This document shows, piece after piece, positions 24,528 to 33,811 of a DNA stretch of 64,000 nt. Numbering within the stretch: the stretch's first letter is position 1; every line of letters starts with the position of its first letter. Location of the stretch: NCBI GenBank assembly GCA_046331625.1, contig JAXLQL010000019.1:1-64000 (forward strand), given 5' to 3'. This DNA comes from JAXLQL01 sp046331625 (GTDB lineage Bacteria; Acidobacteriota; Terriglobia; Bryobacterales; Bryobacteraceae). The position numbers and the translations under genes are program-made. A model generated the notes under the pieces. That model had not been told where the DNA came from, did not search any database, and saw only the letters and a list, made by a program, of their open reading frames with translations.

Positions 24528-24857
24528 TCACGAGCAGAGCGCGTCGAGCACTGCCTGCCGATTCTTCGCGATCACGGCGAGGTAGGCGCGCGTCGTCGCG
24601 TCCGGCTTCCGCCTCCCCTGCTCCCATTCCTGCAGCGTTCGCGGGCTGATACAGAACGCTCTGGCGAACTCGGCTTGCGACATCCCAGCGTTGCTCCGAA
24701 TGCGTTTCACGTCCACCTCGTCCGGCAAGATGACTCGCCGGGTGGGCAACGAGATTTCGCCCTTCACGTGAGCGAGAATCTGCTTGGCGGCCGCCTCGAG
24801 GTCCAGACCAAGCTTCGTTCGCCGGGCCTGCTTCGTTTTCCGCTTGCGAGCTGCCAT
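24528..24857 (-). CDS. XRE-family antitoxin (RelB/HigA-like)
   Basis: A 109-residue protein with a basic N-terminus (MAARKRKTKQARRTK) and a C-terminal helix-turn-helix (RSNAGMSQAEFARAFCISPR, then TLQEWEQGRRKPD). The ATG at 24857 overlaps the toxin stop (TAATG), the usual coupling of toxin-first type II modules. The longer frame upstream belongs to the toxin's other frames and is not used. It is convergent with the HigA-like gene at 24230 (4 bases between stops). Confidence 0.88.
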   Translation of the reverse strand: MAARKRKTKQARRTKLGLDLEAAAKQILAHVKGEISLPTRRVILPDEVDVKRIRSNAGMSQAEFARAFCISPRTLQEWEQGRRKPDATTRAYLAVIAKNRQAVLDALCS

Positions 24858-25123
24858 TATTGTCGGTCTCCCTTCACTGCTTGCTTGATGGCCGAGGCGA
24901 TCTTGGCCAAGGAATTCTGATCCGCGGCGGAAAGGTTGCTCTGGCGCGATTTCGCGTAGATTGATGCCATGTAGACGCAGCCGGGTTCTGCCACGAAAAA
25001 ATAGATCACCCGAAAGCCCCCACTCTTTCCGCCACCCGGTCGGGCCCACCGTGCCTTGCTAAAACCACCAGTCGCCGGGACTAGCGGATGAGCCTCAGGC
25101 TCGCAGGCTATGTAGTACTCCAT
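24857..25123 (-). CDS. RelE/HigB-type toxin, N-terminus possibly frameshifted
   Basis: The 88 residues from the ATG at 25123 contain LVPATGGFSKARWARPGGGK, then SGGFRVIYFF and MASIYAKSRQSNLS, the core of RelE/HigB-like mRNA interferases. Homologues normally carry about 25 more N-terminal residues. That part is present but in another frame: a GTG at 25200 reads VIAEIVSLPAYES, and the toxin frame resumes as AGIALLDEDERRA before the ATG. A single-base shift near 25160 therefore separates them, so the toxin is either truncated or a pseudogene. Confidence 0.7.
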   Translation of the reverse strand: MEYYIACEPEAHPLVPATGGFSKARWARPGGGKSGGFRVIYFFVAEPGCVYMASIYAKSRQSNLSAADQNSLAKIASAIKQAVKGDRQ

Positions 25124-25301
25124 TGCTCGCCGCTCGTCTTCATCGAGCAGAGCGATACCTGCGACTCGTAGGCCGGCAAGCTCACGATCTCGGCGATCAC
25201 CAATTCAATTATACGTCAGCGCCGTATGGACATCAATGCGCCCGTGGCGCCTCTCGAGAAACCGGGACAGAAACTCGCGAGCATCGCCCGCCAGGTCCAG
25301 C

Positions 25302-25892
25302 CTAAACTTCAGGACCGAAGTCGATCTGGCCGACTTCGATAGCAAAGATCGAATCAGGGGCGTCTTCGTGGGCGGCGCCCGGGGCTTGCGGCGCAAGCTT
25401 CACCCAGGCTACCGGCATCGACACACCGGTGGACATCAATTCGAAGAGACGCCGGTAGAACAACGCGAAGGACGGTCCCCGCCGGTCGATCGTGAACACC
25501 AGATTGGCTTCACCGTACCCAGCCGGCCGAGTGGCTGCCGCGTACCGTTGTGCCGGGTTGGCCGACGCCACAATCACGATATGCGCATTGGAGTCTCGGA
25601 TGATCTCGCGCAGTCCCGACGATGCGCCCACAATGCGGCCGTCCTCGGAAAAGTCGCAGTACAGCAACAGGACATCGCAGGGCGGCGGGGTCGATGTGCC
25701 TACTGCGGAGGAAAGGAAAAACGAGGCGAGGGCGGCCTCATCCTGTGTTGCGATCAGCGAGTAGGCATCGCCCATCAGATTGAGAATGCCAAGCCGCGGA
25801 TGGGTCAACCGGAACGGCTTCGGAGCCGGCTGGAGCTTGGCTATCAACCAGAACACGATCCCAGTGACAACGACTATCAGAATCCAATTCAT
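25302..25892 (-). CDS. Hypothetical membrane-anchored protein
   Basis: The 196-residue protein starts MNWILIVVVTGIVFWLIAK, a single N-terminal transmembrane anchor, followed by a soluble domain I do not recognise. Its middle alternates hydrophobic strands and polar turns (DVLLLYCDF, AHIVIVASA), suggesting an alpha/beta fold. The ATG at 25892 is preferred to the upstream one at 25925 because it begins the anchor. No neighbour suggests a role. Confidence 0.6.
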   Translation of the reverse strand: MNWILIVVVTGIVFWLIAKLQPAPKPFRLTHPRLGILNLMGDAYSLIATQDEAALASFFLSSAVGTSTPPPCDVLLLYCDFSEDGRIVGASSGLREIIRDSNAHIVIVASANPAQRYAAATRPAGYGEANLVFTIDRRGPSFALFYRRLFELMSTGVSMPVAWVKLAPQAPGAAHEDAPDSIFAIEVGQIDFGPEV

Positions 25893-26006
25893 CTCTCGGC
25901 TCCAGTCGCAGAGGGCGGCCAACAAAGTTCGCGAGGCAATGCAGGCTTCACCAAGCGAATGGGCACAACTGCTCTCATCGATCTCGCTTCACTATATCCG
26001 CTGACG

Positions 26007-26825
26007 TCACACCGCCAAACGCCGCGCCAACGCGACCGCCTCTTCCCCCCAAACCTCCCGCGGCTCCGCCGCCAACCGCGCGAAGAGCCACAACCTCGTC
26101 CGCGCTTCATCGATACCGAACAAATCCGCAACGCGCCGAATCAATCCGAGAGGATCCGCGCGCAAACGTTCCCCGCAGTTGCGCAGATGCTGCGTGGCGT
26201 CATACGCGGGATCGCCCACGAACGGCTTCGGATCGATCATCAACCACGACCGGCGCTCCGCCCGCAGCACGTTGCCCGCGTGGAGATCCGTCGCCAACAA
26301 CACATCATCCGGCGAAGGCTGCGACAGCGCCTCGAACAGTCGTAGCCCCTCCCGTGCAACTCCTGCGTCCAGCCAACTCGCCGACTGCGCGCGGGTCTCC
26401 TCCGCCCACCAGTCCAACTGCGCTGACAGCGGACGAAACGGGTGCGGACCCGCGGGGCGCCGCCAGCATCTTCGTGCGAGCTCCGCGATCACTCGATCCT
26501 GATCTTCCTCCGGAAGCGATCGCAGTGGCGTCCCTGGCTCGCAGGCTTCGAGCAGCATCGCGTTCCACTCGGGATCGTAATCAAACACGTGCACCGCCGG
26601 ATCGCCATTCCAAAACAGCAATCCCTGCAACTCATGCTCCGCCTCCATGTGCGGCATGCCGATCTTGAGCACCGCACCCGTCCCTTTCCACCGGACCGGA
26701 GCAACCCACGCGCAACTTCCGCTCTCGAACGGCGGGCCGATTTCCAATGCCCATCGGCGACGGAGCGCATCGAGAGCCTCCGGTAGTTTCGCGAGCCACG
26801 CCGCGCGATCAGCTCGAGGATCCAT
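26007..26825 (-). CDS. APH(6)-like small-molecule kinase (aminoglycoside/hydroxyurea phosphotransferase family)
   Basis: The 272-residue protein has the fold of aminoglycoside O-phosphotransferases: an N-lobe with GAVLKIGMP (ATP-binding Lys), the catalytic loop TDLHAGNVLRAERRSWLMID and the metal-binding DPKPFVGDPAYDATQHL. This spacing is that of the streptomycin 6-kinase family. Environmental members often act on unknown metabolites, so resistance is not assured. ATG at 26825 overlaps the end of the membrane protein gene by 17 bases. Confidence 0.82.
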   Translation of the reverse strand: MDPRADRAAWLAKLPEALDALRRRWALEIGPPFESGSCAWVAPVRWKGTGAVLKIGMPHMEAEHELQGLLFWNGDPAVHVFDYDPEWNAMLLEACEPGTPLRSLPEEDQDRVIAELARRCWRRPAGPHPFRPLSAQLDWWAEETRAQSASWLDAGVAREGLRLFEALSQPSPDDVLLATDLHAGNVLRAERRSWLMIDPKPFVGDPAYDATQHLRNCGERLRADPLGLIRRVADLFGIDEARTRLWLFARLAAEPREVWGEEAVALARRLAV

Positions 26826-27195
26826 TGGTCGCGGGGCCTCGCAGCGCGCCCACAAGGCCAGCGATCGCGAGCGCCATCATGATCGTCTTCGCCACCACCG
26901 CCGTGCCGCCCGACACGCCGGCGGGATCGGGTCGCTGGATGCTCGCGATGCTCGCCGCGAGCGGGAGCAACGCAATCGCGAACGCGAATCCGTACGCAGC
27001 GCAAAGCGTCCTGGTGGCAACGGCCGATTCGGTTCTGCCAACCCAGAGCGCGTAGAGGAAGAAGGCTCCGATGAACAAGTCGTCCAGGTAGGCGGGTGGA
27101 TAGTCCCACAGCGCTCCCCAGCGCCGCCATGTTTCGCCGATCGGCAGGACGAGTCCCGCAGCGAGAGCCAGGCGTTTGCTGAAACGGTACATCAT
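26809..27195 (-). CDS. Small integral membrane protein of unknown function
   Basis: A 128-residue protein with about four hydrophobic helices (LALAAGLVLPIG, LFIGAFFLYALWVG, AYGFAFAIALLPLA, VVAKTIMMALAIAGLVGAL). No domain recognised. It overlaps the downstream kinase gene, so the two are probably co-translated. A function in transport of the kinase substrate would be speculation. Confidence 0.6.
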   Translation of the reverse strand: MMYRFSKRLALAAGLVLPIGETWRRWGALWDYPPAYLDDLFIGAFFLYALWVGRTESAVATRTLCAAYGFAFAIALLPLAASIASIQRPDPAGVSGGTAVVAKTIMMALAIAGLVGALRGPATNGSSS

Positions 27196-27294
27196 TAGAG
27201 GATCTCGCGACTCCTGCGGCGCTCTACGGTCGTGCTACTGGTTCTCGGCTCGCTGGAACGCAGGGAGCCATCGTCGCTGCAGCGGCGCAAACTA

Positions 27295-27894
27295 CTACTC
27301 GGCCGCCGCCATCACTCGCGCGAAGGAAAACGCCGCTTCCGGAGCCGCCAACGGCGCCACCGATTCATCCTCCCCATACGATGTCACCGACCGGTACTCG
27401 CCCCCCGCCGGATCCCGGTGGACAATGGTCCGCCGGTTTTCGATGTCGAGCACCCAATACTCCGGAATTCCCGCGCGAGCATACAGATCTCGCTTGGGTC
27501 CCGAGTCGAAGGCCAGAGTGCTGACCGATACCTCGGCGACTAGTAGCACATCTTCTGGGCTGGGCCGCCGTGCCAGCTCCAGAATGGACTGGCGAAGCAC
27601 CACAGCATCAGGTTCTGGTTCACTAGTGGGGTTGTCCTCGGCGCTCACATCGATAGATGCTTCCTGGACAACATTCCGAGACGGGAATGTCAAGCGCAGC
27701 CACTCGACGAGCAGCAATACTCCGGTGATGTGCGGATAGTTCTTGCTCACCTTCTCGATCAGTTCCCCTTCGATGAGTTCGTAGCGGTCGAGATTGAAAA
27801 GCGTCGCAAGGCGAGCGCACTCGTCGCGCGTCCACAGCTTCCGGCGCGGAACATCCGACTGCGCACGAACCGGAGCTTCGACGACTGAGATCAT
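27295..27894 (-). CDS. Uma2-family (DUF820) PD-(D/E)XK nuclease-like protein
   Basis: The 199-residue protein has the Uma2 order: YELIEGELIEKVSKNYPH, a middle PEPDAVVLR (catalytic-type Asp), VLLVAEVSVSTLAFDSGPKR (Glu then the conserved Lys) and GIPEYWVLDIENR. The family has a restriction-endonuclease-like fold, is hugely expanded in some bacteria and has no firm role. It stands alone between the membrane protein and ffh. Confidence 0.88.
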   Translation of the reverse strand: MISVVEAPVRAQSDVPRRKLWTRDECARLATLFNLDRYELIEGELIEKVSKNYPHITGVLLLVEWLRLTFPSRNVVQEASIDVSAEDNPTSEPEPDAVVLRQSILELARRPSPEDVLLVAEVSVSTLAFDSGPKRDLYARAGIPEYWVLDIENRRTIVHRDPAGGEYRSVTSYGEDESVAPLAAPEAAFSFARVMAAAE

Positions 27895-27980
27895 GCCTTC
27901 ATTATCGCTCGCGGGACACCGTATAATAGGAAGACTACCCTCCGGTAGAAGTCCCCTTCTCTGACCCGAGCAACCGAACC

Positions 27981-29375
<1,395 letters not shown>

Positions 29376-29717
29376 GCTACGCATCAAAAGAAGTAATAGA
29401 CAAGATATTAAAGGATTCGCCTTTCCCGGTTCAGTACAAAGCCGACCTACCGGGTGTCGTCATCAATTGAGCGCCCGCGCAGCAACCGCCGCTGCGTCAA
29501 GAATTAGATGCGAGCCCCTAACCCCGTCGCCCAGCCCACGCAAGTGGCTTCGGTATGACCGCATCTCGCATTAGGATCAAAGCCGTAGCCTTCCGATACC
29601 CGTGAATCGCCTGATCAAAGCGCATCCGCTGCAACTGCCGAGCTACGGGAACTTCTGCAGACCGGCGGAAGAGCCAGAAGAGTTCTTGTCATCTCGTCTG
29701 CGGATCGAGGTACTGCG
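29376..29717 (+). other. Intergenic stretch at the expected position of rpsP
   Basis: No gene is recognised in these 342 bases. By the usual ffh-rpsP-khpA order this is where rpsP would be. A short stretch near 29568 reads RIRIK, followed by PFYR-like spacing, but I cannot call it an S16 remnant. Confidence 0.4.
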
Positions 29718-29970
29718 ATGGCTGCGTTCGACATCAAGGAACTAGTTGAAGAAATAGCAAAGCTTCTAGTCCGACATCCCCGAGCAGGTCCAGGTCCGCG
29801 AAATTCAGGGTGAGCAGGTGACCGTACTGGAACTCGGAGTCGCGCCCGGCGATCTCGACGAGGTCATCGGCGAAGCAGGGTCGCACGGCGCGCTCAGTCA
29901 GAACGTTGCTCAGCCGCTGGCGCGGAAGCTCAATCGCCGGTTTTCGCTCCATGAGGAATTCTCCTGGTGA
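29718..29970 (+). pseudogene. khpA: Decayed khpA (KH-domain RNA-binding protein)
   Basis: The start reads MAAFDIKELVEEIAKLLVRHP; an extra C in CCCC near 29777 then shifts the frame to PEQVQVREIQGEQVTVLELG, followed by VAPGDLDEVIG. The next piece, GRTARSVRTLLS, is in yet another frame, and the end KLNRRFSL returns to the second. At least three frameshifts break a protein of KhpA length whose GxxG KH loop is still visible. It lies in the canonical place after ffh. Confidence 0.8.
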
Positions 29971-29984
29971 CCGAGCCAGGTGAC

Positions 29985-30444
29985 CCCAGAGGTTTCGTAA
30001 CGCGCATCAGACCCCACTCGAGCCGCATCGGAGGTCGAGCCGAGTGTCTGTGCGCCGGGCCGGATCGCCGGGAATAGGCGAGCTCTGTTCAGCCAGCAAG
30101 CCCGCGAGACGATCGTCGAGCACGCTGTCCATGACGGCGGCTTGATCCTCAAGTTCGTTCGACATCAGTTCTGGTTTCGGTTGAAGCCGACCTGGTTGCG
30201 GTGTCGTTCCTCGCGAGACGCGCCCGCACTACGATGGCGAGTTCTACCTGAGTGACCTCGTCGGTTGCGCCCTCATCGATCGCCGCACCGGTACTACTGT
30301 CGGTACAGTGGAAGGATGGCAGGAAACTCGGGGCGGCGTTCTCCTCGAAGCCGGAACCATGCTGGTTCCTTTCGCTCGCCATCTGCACCGAGATTGACGT
30401 AGCCATGCCATCGCCGACTTGCCAGGGCCCGCCGAGGGACCTCA
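29985..30444 (+). pseudogene. rimM: Decayed rimM (16S rRNA processing factor)
   Basis: Pieces of RimM survive in order: a weak N-terminal RIRPHSSRIGGRAE, then ETIVEHAVHDGGLILKF, then the PRC-barrel stretch YDGEFYLSDLVGCALIDRRT, continued by VGTVEGWQETRGGVLLEAG and MLVPFARHLHRD. Stops and frame changes separate them (for example a TAG near 30076 and a TGA near 30181), and the last residues, recognisable as an LPEGL-RDLN-like tail, are shifted. Limits are approximate. Confidence 0.75.
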
Positions 30445-30451
30445 ATTCACC

Positions 30452-31154
30452 ATGACGTTTCACGTTCTGACGATCTTCGGAGTTCTTCTCCGGCATCTTC
30501 GATCAGGGCGTGGTGGGCCGGGTGAAGGCGGAGCCATTTCGCTGCGCGTACAACCTCCGCGACTGGGACCCGACCTTCTAAAAACCGTTGATGACCGGCC
30601 TTTCGGCGGCGGCGAAGGTATCTCCTGAAGCGAACCGATCTTCTGACGCGTAGATCCCGTCTGGCCGGAGCGCGGCCCCAGCGTACAGGTGGTGCTGATG
30701 TCCGCCCAGGGCCTGGGTTTGACCAGAGATGGCCGAAGCTGCTGATGGACGAGTTGCTCTTCATCTGCATTGCTACGAGGGCGTGGATGGTGAAGTAGCC
30801 GAACACCTCGCAGACGAAGCTCCATCAGCGTTCATCCTCAGCGGCGGCGAACTGGCTGCCGCGGTGGTGATGGACGCGATCGGCAGGCTCGTGCCAGGCG
30901 TGGTGGGGAACGCCGGATCCACTGTGTTCGAGTCGTTTCGGCTCGACGAGGTGACCGGCAACAGGATTTTGGATTGCCCGCAATATACGCGGCCCGCGGT
31001 TTTCCGCGGCTGGCCAGTGCCCGATGCGCTGGTGAGCGGCAATCATGCGGAAATCAGGAGATGGCGGCGTGAGGCCGCGCTCGAAAAGACAGCGCGCAAC
31101 CGCCCCGACCTCCTCGAAGATTCAAAACGTTTGGAGAAGGAAGCTCAGTCATGA
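30452..31154 (+). pseudogene. trmD: Decayed trmD (tRNA m1G37 methyltransferase)
   Basis: The ATG at 30452 gives MTFHVLTIFG, then a shift to EFFSGIFDQGVVGRVKAEPF and NLRDWD, then back to TVDDRPFGGGEG, a stop, SEPIF, a stop, WPERGPSVQVVLMSAQG, more damage, and finally an open C-terminal part (YEGVDGEVAEHLADE, LSGGELAAAVVMDA, LVPGVVGNAGSTVFESF, GNHAEIRRWRREAALEKT). The knot-forming C-terminal sequence is thus near-intact while the N-terminal half has several lesions. Its stop still overlaps the rplS ATG (ATGA), as in a normal operon. Confidence 0.85.
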
Positions 31155-31498
31155 ACGCCTTGGTTCAGAAGGTCGCCGACAAACACAAGCGGACCACCCC
31201 GCTGCCCGCCATCCGCCCCGGTGACACCGTGCGCGTGCAGGTCAAGATCCGCGAAGGCGAAAAAGAGCGGATCCAGGCCTTCGAAGGTACGATCATCGCC
31301 GAGCACAACACCGGCGTGGGCAAGACCATCACGGTTCGTAAGATCAGCTTCGGCCATGGCGTGGAGCGCATTTTTCCGGTGAACGCACCCGTTGTCGACG
31401 GCATCGAGTTGGTGCGTACCGGCCGCGTCCGCCGCGCCAAGCTCTACTATCTCCGCGGATTGAAGGGCAAGGCCGCACGGCTTCGCGAGCGCGAATAG
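31151..31498 (+). CDS. rplS: 50S ribosomal protein L19
   Basis: The 115-residue protein has the L19 signature RPGDTVRVQVKIREGEKERI, then QAFEGTII and SFGHGVERIFPV, and KLYYLRGLKGKAARL. It sits at the 30S-50S interface. A GGAGAAGG precedes the ATG, which overlaps the stop of the broken trmD. Since translational coupling to trmD is lost, it must rely on its own ribosome-binding site. The next gene, rnhB, follows without a gap. Confidence 0.97.
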   Translation: MNALVQKVADKHKRTTPLPAIRPGDTVRVQVKIREGEKERIQAFEGTIIAEHNTGVGKTITVRKISFGHGVERIFPVNAPVVDGIELVRTGRVRRAKLYYLRGLKGKAARLRERE

Positions 31499-32167
31499 TT
31501 GGCTTGCACCTATCGCCTCGAGCGGCTGGCGTGGGAGCGGGGATTCCGCCGCGTCGCCGGGCTCGATGAGGCTGGCCGGGGCTGCCTGTTCGGTCCCGTC
31601 TTCGCCGCCGCGGTGGTGCTCGATCCGGCAAAACCCATCCGAGGACTCAACGACAGCAAGCAGGTTCCGCCCGAACTGCGGGACACACTGGCCGTTCGCA
31701 TTCGCGAACGCGCTGTGGCTTGGTCGGTAGCGAAGGTCGACTCGGGAGTCATCGACAAGATCAACATCTATCAGGCTTCGCGCCTGGCGATGAAACAGGC
31801 GCTCGAGCAGATCGCCGAGCCGCCCGATTACCTATTGGTTGACGCGCTGGTGCTCGACACCGCCATCGAACAGCGCTCTGTCATCCATGGTGACGCGCTC
31901 TCTCGCAGCATCGCAGCCGCGTCGATCCTCGCCAAGGTGGAGCGCGATGCGTCGATGGCGGAATGGGAGCGGCTGTATCCAGGCTATGGATTCGAGCGGC
32001 ACAAGGGATACTCGACGCCCGAGCACATCGAGGCGTTGACGAGGCTCGGCCCGACGCCGCATCATCGATACACGTATGAGCCGGTGCGGGTCGCGGCGGG
32101 GCTAGTGCCTGAGCAGTTGAGCTTGTTCGCGGAAGGAGTGCCGCTCCGTGCGAAAAAGCATGCCTGA
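31499..32167 (+). CDS. rnhB: Ribonuclease HII
   Basis: The 222-residue enzyme removes ribonucleotides from DNA. It has VAGLDEAGRGCLFGPV (Asp23-Glu24 of the catalytic set), GLNDSKQVP, the VDALVLD strand with the third acidic residue, and the SILAKVERD motif. The start is a TTG immediately after the rplS TAG; no ATG fits. The rplS-rnhB-lepB order is common in Acidobacteriota. Confidence 0.95.
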   Translation: MACTYRLERLAWERGFRRVAGLDEAGRGCLFGPVFAAAVVLDPAKPIRGLNDSKQVPPELRDTLAVRIRERAVAWSVAKVDSGVIDKINIYQASRLAMKQALEQIAEPPDYLLVDALVLDTAIEQRSVIHGDALSRSIAAASILAKVERDASMAEWERLYPGYGFERHKGYSTPEHIEALTRLGPTPHHRYTYEPVRVAAGLVPEQLSLFAEGVPLRAKKHA

Positions 32168-32244
32168 TCCCCAGTTGAGTAGGCTCCAACCTGCGGGGGG
32201 CGCTACGGCAACTCACCCGCCGGAGGAGTGCTCCGCGGCCCGAT

Positions 32245-32284
32245 GTGGGGCAGGCTTTAGCCTGCGCGGGACTTCAGTCCCGCT
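32245..32284 (+). repeat. Dispersed double-hairpin repeat, copy 2
   Basis: Same sequence as copy 1 (hairpin 1 with TTTA apex, hairpin 2 GCGGGACTTCAGTCCCGC), 77 bases after rnhB and directly before the large inverted repeat. Confidence 0.9.
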
Positions 32285-32327
32285 GCCGATCCTCGCACCG
32301 GCACGTCGTAGATCGCGCCGGCATTGT

Positions 32328-32600
32328 GCTTCGCGATTTTCAGGCACTTGGATCGGCGCCCTGCAGAAACCGATTCAGTCCCGCCGCCTGAAACTGCGTG
32401 CTCCACGCATCGAACGCGCACGGGCATCCAATGCATTCCCTCGTCCGATAGAGCCTGCCACCTCGGCCAGCGGGACTGAATCGCGTACGGTATGGCGCCG
32501 ATCCAAACACCGGAAACTCGCTGCACGCTCTTCCGAGCCGCGACCATCAGGGAGCGGTAGTGCGGCGGAGCCTGCCACCGCTCCCTCACTGTCGCGGCTC
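32328..32600. repeat. Composite inverted-repeat element
   Basis: Two nested palindromic structures fill this non-coding interval. The first has arms of about 55 bases (32328-32384 and 32470-32525) that share GGATCGGCGCC/GGCGCCGATCC and GATTCAGTCCCGC/GCGGGACTGAATC, around an 85-base loop. The second pairs 32535-32558 with 32577-32600 over 24 bases with a 4-base central mismatch (GAGCCGCGAC and AGGGAGCGGT conserved on both sides). Reading frames through it encode only repetitive Arg/Ser/Pro-rich sequence and are not genes. Confidence 0.75.
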
Positions 32601-32635
32601 GGTAACGGGCATCTGGCGTCCCCCGGAGGCCCCGC

Positions 32636-32926
32636 GTGACCCGCCCCGCCTCCGGACTCGAAAAACTCGGCGCCGTCCTCTTCGTCATCTTCTGCTTCGA
32701 AATGGGCATCTTCCTCCTCATCGCCCCCTGGATCGACGTCACCTGGGACCGCAACTGGCTCGGCTGGCTCGCCCCGGAGTCGCTGTGGTGGCGCGCCTTC
32801 TGGCTCAGCCCCTATGTTCGTGGAACAATCAGCGGCATCGGCCTCGTCAATATCTACGTGGCCATCCTCGAAGTCTTCCGCCTGCGCCGCTTTGCATCGT
32901 CAGACTCGACTCTTTCGTTAGAATAG
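32636..32926 (+). CDS. Small membrane protein upstream of lepB
   Basis: A 96-residue protein from a GTG start with two hydrophobic segments (LGAVLFVIFCFEMGIFLLIA and ISGIGLVNIYVAILEV). No family recognised. It ends 13 bases before lepB, so it is probably in the same transcript. It starts within the tail of a repeat-rich interval, and the true start could be slightly different. Confidence 0.6.
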   Translation: MTRPASGLEKLGAVLFVIFCFEMGIFLLIAPWIDVTWDRNWLGWLAPESLWWRAFWLSPYVRGTISGIGLVNIYVAILEVFRLRRFASSDSTLSLE

Positions 32927-32939
32927 TGGAGGTATCCGA

Positions 32940-33728
32940 ATGGCCAATCAGATCAGCGAGATCATCACGCAGGTGGCCGCCGTCGCCTCGCAAAAAAAAG
33001 GCGAACCCGCCCGCGGCACTATCGCCGAGTGGACCGTCACCATCCTGCTCCTTCTGTTCGGCACTACCACGCTGGTCCAAGCCTTCGTCATCCCCACTGG
33101 ATCGATGGAAGACACGCTGCTCATCGGCGATCACCTTCTGGTCGACAAGCTCACCTACGCCCCCCCTGGACCGGTCAGCAAATACCTGCTCCCATACAGT
33201 GACGTCAAGCGCGGCGACATCATCGTTTTCCGCTATCCCATCGATATCCGCCAGACCTTCGTCAAGCGCGTCATCGGCGTTCCCGGCGATCACCTCAAGG
33301 TGGTCCGCAAGCAACTCTGGCTGAATGGCTCGGAGATGAAGGAGCCGTACAAGTACCACAAGACCGAATACTTCGATTCGTACCGCGACAACTTCCCGAG
33401 CGAGCCCAACGTTCACCTGTTCGAGCCCGCCAACGAAATGTTGCGCAAGAACGTCGAGAACGGCGAAGTGGTCGTACCCCCGGGCAGCTATTTCGCCATG
33501 GGCGACAATCGCGACTCCTCGCTCGACAGCCGCTACTGGGGCTTCGTCCCGCGCGAAAACATCATCGGCAAGCCGCTGGTCATCTATTGGTCGTATGACG
33601 CACCCACTGACCGCCTTGCCAGCCCCAACATCGGCGTCGATCACATCATGGATCTCGCCCAGAATTTTTTCACCAAGACCCGCTGGAAGCGCACGTTCAT
33701 GTTGATCCGCGGCGCCGGCGTCCACTAG
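32940..33728 (+). CDS. lepB: Signal peptidase I, paralogue 1
   Basis: The 262-residue serine protease removes signal peptides. One N-terminal membrane segment (about 31-50) precedes the nucleophile Ser55 in PTGSMEDTLL, the general-base Lys109 in FVKRVIGVPGD, and box E GDNRDSSLDSRYWG. A second lepB lies 83 bases downstream. The first 25 residues before the membrane helix are longer than in paralogue 2. Confidence 0.96.
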   Translation: MANQISEIITQVAAVASQKKGEPARGTIAEWTVTILLLLFGTTTLVQAFVIPTGSMEDTLLIGDHLLVDKLTYAPPGPVSKYLLPYSDVKRGDIIVFRYPIDIRQTFVKRVIGVPGDHLKVVRKQLWLNGSEMKEPYKYHKTEYFDSYRDNFPSEPNVHLFEPANEMLRKNVENGEVVVPPGSYFAMGDNRDSSLDSRYWGFVPRENIIGKPLVIYWSYDAPTDRLASPNIGVDHIMDLAQNFFTKTRWKRTFMLIRGAGVH

Positions 33729-33752
33729 CCGTTGTAGGGCGGGCTTCAGTTT

Positions 33753-33792
33753 GTGGGGCAGGCTTCAGCCTGCGCGGGACTTCAGTCCCGCT
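33753..33792 (+). repeat. Dispersed double-hairpin repeat, copy 3
   Basis: Lies between the two lepB genes, ending 19 bases before the second ATG. A degenerate fragment of the same repeat (GTAGGGCGGGCTTCAG) precedes it at 33733. Confidence 0.9.
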
Positions 33793-33811
33793 CTTCTTCG
33801 AGGAGCAAACC

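Noticed and set aside
30729..31154. A stand-alone 141-residue protein upstream of rplS
   Set aside because: It is the C-terminal half of TrmD with its SAM/N-terminal half destroyed, so it is a pseudogene fragment.
32148..32639. Proteins encoded across the repeat region
   Set aside because: The frames translate inverted repeats into Ser/Arg/Pro-rich strings (such as SEPRPSGSG) commonly mis-annotated as genes.
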